Source: JANLSE01 sp038214135
GTDB lineage: Bacteria; Chloroflexota; Chloroflexia; Chloroflexales; Roseiflexaceae
Assembly: GCA_038214135.1 (NCBI GenBank)
Contig: JBBQSD010000012.1
Span: 13,235-77,234, forward strand
DNA: 64,000 nt
Reading direction: 5' to 3'
Positions within the stretch are counted from its first letter, which is position 1. Each line of letters starts with the position of its first letter. Shown here piece after piece: positions 27,506-35,161 of the stretch. Position numbers and translations under genes: made by a program. The notes below the pieces were generated by a model. It did not search any database and was not told where the DNA came from. It was given only the letters and a program-made list of their open reading frames with translations.

Positions 27506-27553
27506 CCCGCGCCGATATTATCGGCGTTTGGCGGGTGATATCATGAGGAGAAC

Positions 27554-27913
27554 ATGGCCATGGCTGGCAACACCGTTGAAGGCAAGACAGTTGAAGTAAC
27601 CGATGCCGATTTTGAGCAGAAGGTGCTAAAGTCCGCAACCCCTGTCGTTGTGGATTTCTGGGCACCCTGGTGCGGCCCATGCCGTGCCGTTGCTCCGATT
27701 CTGGAGGATCTATCGATTGAGTATGATGGCAAACTGGTTGTTGCGAAAGTCAACACCGATGATCACCAGAAGTGGATGAGCAAGTTTGGCATTACTGGTA
27801 TTCCAACCATGATCATCTTCAAGGATGGCAAGGAGATCAACCGCGTGATTGGTGCCCGTCCGAAGAGTGATCTGAAGAAGCAGTTCGATGCAGCGCTCGT
27901 GAGCAAAGCGTAA
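27554..27913 (+). CDS. trxA: Thioredoxin
   Basis: 119 residues, ATG 27554 behind GAGGAG. Active site FWAPWCGPC with C40 and C43; cis-proline in GIPTM. A cytoplasmic disulfide reductase. It lies behind a strong promoter and an inverted-repeat operator and is followed by a CstR-like regulator gene, so this copy is probably induced by reactive sulfur or a related thiol stress rather than being the housekeeping thioredoxin. That link is inference from gene order. Confidence 0.95.
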   Translation: MAMAGNTVEGKTVEVTDADFEQKVLKSATPVVVDFWAPWCGPCRAVAPILEDLSIEYDGKLVVAKVNTDDHQKWMSKFGITGIPTMIIFKDGKEINRVIGARPKSDLKKQFDAALVSKA

Positions 27914-28017
27914 ATAGTTTCTGTCTGTGGCCTGGAATATGAGGGCATGCGCATGGATGTTCTATTCACATTCAACAACCATTCAATCTGCCCTCTACTG
28001 TCATCAGGAGCTCAGTT

Positions 28018-28305
28018 ATGAGCGACGAGACATCAATCGGTCGGACGCTTGCTCCTACAGCCCGCACCGAGGTTGTCGCACGATTGCGCCGCATTGGCGG
28101 CCAGGTTCGTGGGGTTGAGCGGATGGTAGAGGAGGAACGCGACTGCCGTGATGTCGTGACACAGCTTGCTGCGATTAAGGCTGCTGTGGCAAGCCTCAAT
28201 ACCTATGTGGCCGAAACCTATGCGCGCGATTGCCTGTGCGGTATTGAGCCAATGGATACGACAGAGGTATCGCGCTTACTCGATATGCTCAAGACGGCGC
28301 GCTAA
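28018..28305 (+). CDS. CsoR/FrmR/CstR-family (DUF156) transcriptional repressor, CstR-like
   Basis: 95 residues, all-helical DUF156 fold, with RLRRIGGQVRGVERM as the DNA-facing signature. Sensor positions by spacing: C43 and C72 are present (29 apart, as in CstR). The copper-binding histidine of CsoR falls on Y68. That pattern points to a persulfide/sulfane-sulfur sensor rather than a Cu(I) sensor. It should bind the operator at 27491-27505 and repress trxA and itself. AGGAG precedes ATG 28018; a terminator follows the stop. Confidence 0.85.
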   Translation: MSDETSIGRTLAPTARTEVVARLRRIGGQVRGVERMVEEERDCRDVVTQLAAIKAAVASLNTYVAETYARDCLCGIEPMDTTEVSRLLDMLKTAR

Positions 28306-28325
28306 TCTGGTTTGTCTGCAACCCA

Positions 28326-28362
28326 CCCCGATGACCATCACATGATGATCATCGGGGTTTTT
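28326..28362 (+). terminator. Rho-independent terminator after the trxA-cstR operon
   Basis: CCCCGATGACCATC (28326-28339) pairs with GATGATCATCGGGG (28344-28357) with one mismatch. The loop is ACAT and the tail is TTTTT. Confidence 0.85.
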
Positions 28363-28441
28363 GATTTCAAGTAGCTCTTCATACCATCGTTGCGAGCTGC
28401 GCCCTCATGGCGTTCAACGTTTTGCTCTCAGCTGCCACTAT

Positions 28442-28666
28442 CTACTCATAATCCTGAACCTTGTTTAGGGGTAGGCCATAGAGCGACTGGCTGCCTAACC
28501 GATCAAAGTCGGTAATTTCGAACTTGGTTGGAATGTTCGGAACGGGGTAATGCATGACGGAGTGGATATCGTAGGGCGTAATAACCTTGGGAGTGATATC
28601 AACCCCATCGATCTCGTTACCTTCTTGGCGGCAAAATCGGCTGTATTGGCAGCTCAGCTGCCAGAT
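28442..28666 (-). pseudogene. C-terminal fragment of an astacin/matrixin-like metallopeptidase
   Basis: 75 codons closed upstream by TAA (28667-28669), no start. It contains TPYDIHSVMHYP, which looks like the Met-turn of metzincins, and ends LGSQSLYGLPLNKVQDYE. The HExxH zinc site that should precede it is missing, so no peptidase activity is possible from this piece. Confidence 0.55.
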
Positions 28667-28923
28667 TTACTGAGGAGGTTTTCAAGCCCTTCGGTGATCT
28701 TTTTTACCTGTGAGTTGTGCTTTTGAAGCGGCTGGCCGGCTTTGGTAAGCGATCGCCAGATTTCGAACTCGCATCGCAATGTCTCAATCTGATAGTTCCG
28801 AGTCATTGCGCCACGTTGAGCTAGATCCATGGCATACCTCGTAGGCAGTGATCCCCAGTTGGCATTGGCTTGCTCGAGCAAGCGTGTGTGGGTTCTTGAT
28901 CTGCCAAGCCGATCTTCGGCCAA
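28654..28923 (-). pseudogene. Unidentified gene fragment
   Basis: 89 codons, helical and charged (ANWGSLPTRYAMDLAQRG, IETLRCEFEIWRSL, VKKITEGLENLL). It overlaps the metallopeptidase fragment in another frame. It could be the C-terminal end of the CHAT gene on the far side of the transposase remnant. This is a guess from position and strand. Confidence 0.35.
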
Positions 28924-29174
28924 ATACAGCTCATGCCGCGTTGCAAGCCGCCCGTCAGCGCCAAAAGACGGACGCCTTCAAAGCTGTGTACCGCACCCGT
29001 GCCGGGATTGAAGGAACGCTCTCCCAAGGCGTCCGGATGGGCGATCTGCGCCGCTCGCGCTACGTGGGGTTAGCGAAAACGCGGCTCCTGCATCTGCTTA
29101 TCGCCGCCGCGCTCAATTTCATGCGGGTCGCCGCGTCGCTCTGCTTTTGCCGCGCTTGCGCCATGCCAATATGA
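28911..29174 (+). mobile_element. C-terminal remnant of an IS1182-like DDE transposase
   Basis: The frame ending at 29174 carries the familiar C-terminal block ALQAARQRQKTDAFK, then YRTRAGIEGTLSQGVRMG and LRRSRYVGLAKTRLLHL. It closely resembles IS1182/IS5-type transposases. The N-terminal three quarters and both inverted repeats are absent. It lies antisense inside a broken CHAT gene and may mark the insertion that disrupted it. Confidence 0.7.
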
Positions 29175-29199
29175 CCGAAGCCCGCTGAGCAGAGGTTCG

Positions 29200-30260
29200 C
29201 CAGCGGCATCTTCGAAATTGCTATTCTCGCTGGCTGTATGTGCTGCATCGATTGCAGGGATGAGAAACGACTCATGTGGGTTGATCGGCATGCCCAACCA
29301 TTTGGTAAGAGTCTGATCAAAGCTAGTAAAATGCTCAGATGGCATGGCCTCGCTCAACCGAGAGTTATCGCCACAGCGAATGGCCAGCAACAGATCAAGA
29401 AAATCGGCCTCTCTATTCTGGCGACCGCGATCCCTCATATCGATATAGCGCAGCTGATGGCCACACAGCACGCAGCGCTCCATGAACATTCGGGCAAATG
29501 TCGTTGTTCCCGATTCCTCGGCCCCGATCAGCACCTGTATCTTGTGCTCGGGCTGCTGGAAGTTTCGCCAGGCTTGGTATCGGTCCTGGCGGCGACCAAC
29601 CATGCGGCGTACTTTTTCCAACGCCTCAATATTGATCACCTGCCTGCGGTGGTCGGGTGTAATGACATGGTTGATGCCGCCGCGGATTATACTGCCTGGT
29701 TCGTGAGAAACCAGCAGACATGGCGCGGCCCACTCGCGAACACGCGAGCCATCGGTCATCCGCTGACGCACACGATCACGGGCGGCCATGATTGCTTATT
29801 CAATTGGTTTGCCAATGCCATCTGAGTCGCGTTCGACAAGGGCAGTGTACAGGCCAGCAGCGAAGTCTACTGCCTGTGTATCGGCCACATCACTATTCAT
29901 GCCAATCACGGCTGGTGCTCCAGCAGCATTAAATACCTGGCTGAGCGACCAAGGATCGCGATTCTCGGCGGTAGATCTACCCGAACGGCAGGCATTGAGA
30001 ACAACCAGGCGCAAACTGTCGGCATCATCGGCGGCTACGACGAAATCTTCGATGATATCATCGCGATACCAGGGCTCGACAGTACCGCTCACCTTGACAA
30101 ACAGTTGGAGGTAGGGCCGCCGATTGCCACCATCGGTTTGTTCGATGCCGCCGTGGCCAATGAAGTGGAGCATGTGTGGTTTGAACTTGCCAATTGTATC
30201 CATGATCGCCGCCCTGGTGGATAGGCGATGGCGAATCAGCAGTTCACATAATAAAGAGAG
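29200..30260 (-). pseudogene. CHAT-domain (caspase-like) protein with degenerate NTPase, broken
   Basis: The frame runs from about 30260 without an ATG until M at 30203. The CHAT core has both catalytic-type residues: His in LHFIGHGG and Cys in VVLNACRSG. A TAA at 29796-29798 interrupts the frame; it continues unshifted as AARDRVRQRM, then EWAAPCLLVSHEP. An NTPase-like part follows (IQVLIGAEESGTTTFA, a P-loop lacking the lysine). Homology stops at about 29200, where the transposase remnant begins. The first part of the CHAT fold is missing too. Intact relatives are defence or cell-death effectors. Confidence 0.7.
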
Positions 30261-30358
30261 CTATCGGTGTTGCTAAAAGAACGGAGGCACTACCATAATT
30301 GGGGGATAGGTAACAGGGAAACTTCGAAATCGACTCTCAGTCTATTATCTATGTTGCA

Positions 30359-32464
30359 TTAGCGCAATTCGGCGGCAACCATCACGATGCTGAGCGGGCG
30401 GCGTGAGCGGCTCTGTTCCTCGGTGACGGGCGCGTTCAGCCATAGCGAACTCTCGCCTGGTGGAACTAATAATCGCATACTGATGGTTGTGTCGCCTGGT
30501 TGAACATCCCAATGCCCGGCTTTGCCCCCACGAAACTGTAGCTCAACGGATTTCTGGCCAGCATAGCTCTGGGCGGTGAGCTTGAGGCGTACATCAATTG
30601 GCTGGCTGGTTGGGTTGATGATCACAACCTCAGCGCGCTCGCCCATCCAGCGCCAGCGCCGTTGGCCCTCGCGCTCCTCGCCATACCACCCGCCCCGGAA
30701 GTAGGCAAATGGCCGAATGACTGTTGGCGGCACGACATAGGCGGTCAACTCCTCATCCTCATAGCTTGGGGCGACACCAGGCAGGGCGATTGCCAGAACC
30801 TGCTGCAACTGCTGGCGCTGCGCTACGGTGAGTGTTTGCCAATGAATAATCACATGCCGCAGCCCATAGCCATTCAGCACAGCCAGCTCATCATCTGGCC
30901 CGGATGGGATCAGCACATGTTCGCCCTCGGCCATGGCCCATAGATCGCGCACAATTGGTGCAGTTTCGCCAAATGGGTAGCCTGGTGTACGCGACACATA
31001 CCCGCCCATGATCGGTAGGCCATGCACCATCTGGGCCACTAATGGGATGCTCGATTCTGACCGAGGCGGCAGATCGATCACGGCTCCACCACTGTTGGCG
31101 ATCAGGCGGTAGTATCGATCTGGCTGGGATTGGAAGATTGGCCAGTTTGGTGGTGCAAACTCGATGATCAGCAGCCCACCAACGATCAGGCTGGCAAAAA
31201 CGCGACGCTTAGAGGGCAATCGCTCCAACAGCGCGCCCATGCCCAACGCTACGAGCGGTGCAAGCAGTACAACGGTGATTACCACAAAATGGCTTGGGCG
31301 ATTGGCGATAGCAACACCAGGCACGAGTGCGAGCAGCGCATATGGTAAGGGAATATTTGTCTGGAGGCCACCAATTTGTAGCAGCGGGCCGAGTGCCAGC
31401 ACTATGCCAACACAGGCAATCAGTGCCCAGCGCCAGGCAAGCCTACGGCTGAACACAAATGCCGCAAGCGCCAGCGCAACCGTTATATAGCCAAGGGAAA
31501 TGTTCCAGGCGGCAATATATGGGTGGATTTGCTCGGCATAGCGGGTGACAGCCTGGCCCCAGAGGGGATGCAGGCCGCTTGGCAGCCAGAAATCGCCGAG
31601 ATCGGCTGAATGGATGATCTTCAGATAGCCAAACATATCCGCAACATCGCCTTCGCCACCCGAGACGTTACGCAGCGCTGGTAGCAAGATGGGTAGGATC
31701 AGCAGAACGCCAGTAGTGCCAGCCAGGATGAGTTGCACAAGCATGCGCAGGGACGCGCTATAGCGCATCCGTACTTGGGGCGGCGGTTGTGGCGGAAAGG
31801 CCAACCAGATGATCGCAAACAGCGCACTAAAGATCGCAAAGAACAGGAAGTAGTACCAACTTGTATAGCCGATGAGCGCCAAGAACACACCGGCCAGCAG
31901 CGCATCACGGCGGCGCAGATCCTCAACGGCGCGCACGAGGAACAGCACATACAGCGGCAGCCATTGCAGCGCGATCATCTCAAGCTGGCCATCCCACAGC
32001 TTCGTCATATGAAACGGCGAGAAGGTCAACGCCAGCCCGCCGACGAAGGCCGCCAGTGGATTACCGCTGACCCGCAGCGCCAGTGCATAGCCACCGAGGC
32101 CAGCTAGCGCAAAGGCCAGCACGACCATGCTGTTGAAGCCGGCAATCGGCCCGAACAGCCAGGTGATCGGCGCAGCCAGGATACCATTCGAGATATTGAG
32201 CGTCTGCAGATGGAGATCGGCACCCTCTGGATAATAGAGTAGCGGCGTCTGGAAGGGGTTCTGGAAGGTTGTCAGTGCATGTTGGATCCACCAGATATTC
32301 CAGATATTCTGCCAGGCATCATTGCGCGCAACCGGCCCGCCCGCAACCGAATTGCCGAAGTGCGGCAACAGCGGCGCAAGCATGAGCAATGTTAGGGCTG
32401 TGTAGGCCAACAACACCCACAGATAGCGAGCAGGTGGGCGCGTTGGTTGGTCTGGATGATTCAT
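30359..32464 (-). CDS. Large polytopic membrane protein (GT-C glycosyltransferase-like)
   Basis: 701 residues with about eleven transmembrane helices over residues 15-450 and a soluble beta-rich C-terminus. The first periplasmic loop holds acidic NDAWQNIWNIWWIQHAL, and LLYYPEGADLHLQTLN follows, as in GT-C-fold and YfhO-like proteins that use lipid-linked sugars. Function inferred only by resemblance. A diverged palindrome of the 5863-5900 type is embedded in the coding sequence at 31750-31770. A methyltransferase and other envelope genes lie in the region. Confidence 0.75.
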   Translation of the reverse strand: MNHPDQPTRPPARYLWVLLAYTALTLLMLAPLLPHFGNSVAGGPVARNDAWQNIWNIWWIQHALTTFQNPFQTPLLYYPEGADLHLQTLNISNGILAAPITWLFGPIAGFNSMVVLAFALAGLGGYALALRVSGNPLAAFVGGLALTFSPFHMTKLWDGQLEMIALQWLPLYVLFLVRAVEDLRRRDALLAGVFLALIGYTSWYYFLFFAIFSALFAIIWLAFPPQPPPQVRMRYSASLRMLVQLILAGTTGVLLILPILLPALRNVSGGEGDVADMFGYLKIIHSADLGDFWLPSGLHPLWGQAVTRYAEQIHPYIAAWNISLGYITVALALAAFVFSRRLAWRWALIACVGIVLALGPLLQIGGLQTNIPLPYALLALVPGVAIANRPSHFVVITVVLLAPLVALGMGALLERLPSKRRVFASLIVGGLLIIEFAPPNWPIFQSQPDRYYRLIANSGGAVIDLPPRSESSIPLVAQMVHGLPIMGGYVSRTPGYPFGETAPIVRDLWAMAEGEHVLIPSGPDDELAVLNGYGLRHVIIHWQTLTVAQRQQLQQVLAIALPGVAPSYEDEELTAYVVPPTVIRPFAYFRGGWYGEEREGQRRWRWMGERAEVVIINPTSQPIDVRLKLTAQSYAGQKSVELQFRGGKAGHWDVQPGDTTISMRLLVPPGESSLWLNAPVTEEQSRSRRPLSIVMVAAELR
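31750..31770. repeat. Dispersed palindrome embedded in coding sequence
   Basis: The core GCGCTATAGCGC (31755-31766) is flanked by GGGAC and ATCC and is similar to the intergenic copy at 5863-5900. It encodes part of a cytoplasmic loop (RMRYSASLRM) between two membrane helices. Confidence 0.5.
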
Positions 32465-32798
32465 TGATTACCGATTGTGTGATTACCGAATTGCGTGATT
32501 GCCCGATTGTGCGAGGCTAAGAGCATTCGTCCGCAGATTTCGCAGATTGCCTGATTGAGCGATTGACCGATTGCCTGATTATCAAATTACGAGATTGCGT
32601 GATTGCGGAGACTGACCTGACCCGTGGCCTATACGGAAGAATGCCCTGAGCAGTACACGGCGGCGCTGCCTGAGCACGCTGGCTGAATGGGCACACCAGG
32701 TAACAACAGCCAACACCATTCTTTCCAGCCAAAAGAGAACATGCGTGGAGCAATCAACAATCTGGCAATCCAGAATGCAACAATCTGGCAATATACAA
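32465..32798. repeat. Intergenic region with degenerate GATTGC tandem repeats
   Basis: No gene seen. Short imperfect units of 8-9 bases (GATTGCGTGATTGCCCGATT and variants) run over 32465-32515 and 32545-32615, with a GCAGATTTCGCAGATT stretch between. The remaining bases show nothing recognisable. Confidence 0.5.
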
Positions 32799-33590
32799 CT
32801 ATCGGATCGGTCGTTGTGCCACCAGCAGTAACATTGAGCGTGACATGGGAAGAACCCGTGTTGCCAGCGAGATGGCCGCCTTCACGCTCCAGCGCAATGG
32901 ATGGCGGAGGATGCGTTCTGGCTCCAGCCCGACCCGTTCCCATGGATCGCAGAAGGCGGTTTGGGCAACGCGCAGCCCGGCCTGTTCGGCCATCCAGCGC
33001 AACTGCCACATGCTGAATAAACGGCTGTGGGTATAGTAGCGCGCCTCGGATTTCAGGCCAGCCCAGCGCTTGAATTCGCCATTATGATCAAATGGCCGCC
33101 ACAGCACAATATCGGCCAGGGTGCGCAGGCGGCTCTTGAGATAGAACTGGTTGGGGGTGGTCAGGATCAGATACCCGCCTGGCACGAGCCGCGAACCGAT
33201 CTCGGCCAGCGCATCGATTGGCGGGTTGGCCAGGTGCTCGATCACCTCCGAGAAGCAGATTAGATCGAAGGAAGCTTCCGGGTAGGGGCACGCTTCTTGG
33301 TCGATATTCCAGCGCCGTACCTCGACACCCAGGCGCTGCCAGAGTTCGGCGCGATGCTCGGGAAATAGATCGGTGCCGCTGACGGTATACCCAGCTTGTA
33401 CAAGCAGTTCGGTACACAGGCCAGGGTTGACGCCAATTTCGAGCACACGCTTGCCGGAACCAGGCGGAACTGCGGCCAACAAGGCCTCGAAACGATAGCG
33501 ATGCAGCCGAAAATAATCACGCTTGGCCGCAGGCGGCAGATTGGCCGCGAAATTGGCTACCAGCGCATGGATCGTATTTGGGATGTGCAT
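32799..33590 (-). CDS. Class I SAM-dependent methyltransferase
   Basis: 263 residues. Motif I is VLEIGVNPGLCTELL, the acidic residue after strand 2 is in GTDLFPEH, and motif III/IV is FDLICFSEVIEHL with GGYLILTTPN. It transfers a methyl group from SAM to an unknown small molecule or glycan. The C-terminal hydrophobic stretch is short and probably not a membrane anchor. It is upstream of the GT-C-like gene on the same strand, with 330 bases of repeats between, so joint transcription is uncertain. Confidence 0.85.
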   Translation of the reverse strand: MHIPNTIHALVANFAANLPPAAKRDYFRLHRYRFEALLAAVPPGSGKRVLEIGVNPGLCTELLVQAGYTVSGTDLFPEHRAELWQRLGVEVRRWNIDQEACPYPEASFDLICFSEVIEHLANPPIDALAEIGSRLVPGGYLILTTPNQFYLKSRLRTLADIVLWRPFDHNGEFKRWAGLKSEARYYTHSRLFSMWQLRWMAEQAGLRVAQTAFCDPWERVGLEPERILRHPLRWSVKAAISLATRVLPMSRSMLLLVAQRPIR

Positions 33591-33849
33591 GCCTGTTGAA
33601 CCACCACACTATCTGGTTGACAGAGCATACATCATACTCGATCTTTGATCTACCGCGCATTCTCGCGCAGCGCAACCTGATCGGTCGGCAGCACCCGAAA
33701 TGGCGTGCGGCATTGGCCAAGCGCTGGGCAGGGTTTTCGAAATCGACCAACCAGCATCAGCCAGAATAAGCGCAGAAACAGGTTCATTGGGGATCTTCCT
33801 TGCCAAAAATCGTATGCACACTATCTATCCTACCATTGAATCAGGGGTA

Positions 33850-34140
33850 TCAATGCGTCGAGGCGGTTCGGTAGGGGCGGTTCGTGAACCACCCACATGA
33901 ATATGCGTTGTGCCCCAACACGGGGCGGTTCGTGAACCGCCCACGACGGGCGACAACGCGGGCGTATCGTGAACCGCCCACATGGATATGCGTTGTGCCC
34001 CAACGCGGGCGTATCCCGAACCGCCCCTACACGATCCGTCATCATCACATACGGGCGGGGCGGTAGGGCGACGGGTAGGGGTGGTTCGTGAACCGCCCAC
34101 ATGGATATGCGTTGTGCCCCAACGCGGGCGTATCCCAATA
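33850..34140. repeat. REP-like palindrome block, left of RAYT
   Basis: Several copies of a 20-bp palindrome (GGGCGGTTCG/TGAACCGCCC; perfect at 33923-33942) alternate with the phrases ATGGATATGCGTTGTGCCCC, AACGCGGGCGTATC and ACACGATCCG. The same phrases occur right of the transposase. The 33591-33850 stretch before it holds no gene that I can support. Confidence 0.8.
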
Positions 34141-34192
34141 TGCCCTACATCGGTGTATATCATACGTGACAATATACATTGACAGGCACTGT

Positions 34193-34669
34193 ATGTCTTT
34201 CGCTCCGAACATCCATCATCGCCGATCTCTTCGACTACAAGGTTACGATTACACCCAGGCTGGGGCGTATTTCATTACCCTATGTGTACAACATCGCGAG
34301 CAGCTGTTTGGCGCGGTTATGGATAGCAGCATGCAATTGAGTCCTACGGGAATAATCGTGCGTGATACCTGGGAATGGTTAGCCTCACACTACGATTACC
34401 TCGAATTAGACGCATTCGTCATTATGCCAGATCATCTGCATGGCATTCTTGTTCTTGCGCCCATGACAGATATAAAGCGAAAATCCCTTGGTGGCCTAGT
34501 TGGCGCATTCAAAACCGTTTCCACCAAACATATCAATATGATGCGGAACACTCCAGGTACTAACGTATGGCAACGCAATTATTATGAGCATATCATTCGT
34601 AATGAAAATGATCTGCACAAGATTCGCGCTTATATTGCGACCAATCCCATCAGATGGGTACAGCGGTAG
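34193..34669 (+). CDS. REP-associated tyrosine transposase (RAYT)
   Basis: 158 residues from ATG 34193; the upstream part of the frame is repeat sequence. IS200/IS605-like Y1 fold: the metal-binding HxH is H81/H83 in MPDHLHG, and the catalytic tyrosine is Y130 or Y131 in WQRNYYEHIIR. The family-typical RLQGYDYTQAGAYFITL opens the protein and IRAYIATNPIRW closes it. RAYTs nick and join single-stranded REP hairpins. Matching REP-like blocks on both sides make this a self-consistent locus. The gene looks intact. Confidence 0.9.
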   Translation: MSFAPNIHHRRSLRLQGYDYTQAGAYFITLCVQHREQLFGAVMDSSMQLSPTGIIVRDTWEWLASHYDYLELDAFVIMPDHLHGILVLAPMTDIKRKSLGGLVGAFKTVSTKHINMMRNTPGTNVWQRNYYEHIIRNENDLHKIRAYIATNPIRWVQR

Positions 34670-35040
34670 GGCGGTTCACGCACCGCCCACATGGATATGC
34701 GTTGTGCCCCAACGCGGGCGTATCCCGAACCGCCCCTACACGATCCGCGTCATCATCGCATATGGGCGGTTTGGTAGGGGCGGTTCGTGAACCGCCCACG
34801 ACGGGCGACAACGCGGGCGTATCCCGAACCGCCCCTACACGATCCGCGTCATCATCGCATATGGGCGGTTCGGTAGGGGCGGTTCGTGAACCGCCCACGA
34901 CGGGCGACAACGCGGGCGTATCCCGAACCGCCCACATGGATATGCGTTGTGCCCCAACGCGGGCGTATCCCGATACGCCCCTACATTCCCATGCCACCAT
35001 CGCGTACGGGCGAACCTCGTGTTCGCCCCATGATGTGGGA
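34670..35040. repeat. REP-like palindrome block, right of RAYT
   Basis: A unit of about 105 bases (GGGGCGGTTCG palindrome, CCACGACGGGCGACAACG, GCGTATCCCGAACCGCC, CTACACGATCCGCGTCATC) occurs twice almost identically, at about 34770-34870 and 34870-34975. A GGGCGAACC palindrome copy (about 35009-35030) closes the block. The bases up to 35161 are leader sequence for the next gene. Confidence 0.8.
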
Positions 35041-35161
35041 GAAGGGGCAAATGTTACAATGAAGCAATCCGACAATGCCATACGTATAATCTAATGAGAT
35101 TGGAAAACTTGGCCGTTACTTGGCGTTGTGCTATTGATCCAGGCCGGAAAGAGGAAACGCC

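Noticed and set aside
26823..27680. 285-codon minus-strand frame
   Set aside because: It runs through an attC-like site, the remnant of a secreted protein, palindromic repeats and the antisense of the thioredoxin start; only 26937-27262 carries protein-like sequence.
29070..29199. C-terminal continuation of the CHAT/NTPase frame
   Set aside because: This part is the antisense of the IS1182-like transposase remnant, so the protein similarity ends before it.
33578..33769. Frame ending in FDLPRILAQRNLIGRQ, possibly a glycosyltransferase tail
   Set aside because: Too short and only loosely like glycosyltransferase C-termini; not enough to support a pseudogene call.
34650..35094. Frames of about 145 codons over the right REP block
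   Set aside because: Translations of the palindromic repeats; the peptide repeats simply mirror the DNA repeats.
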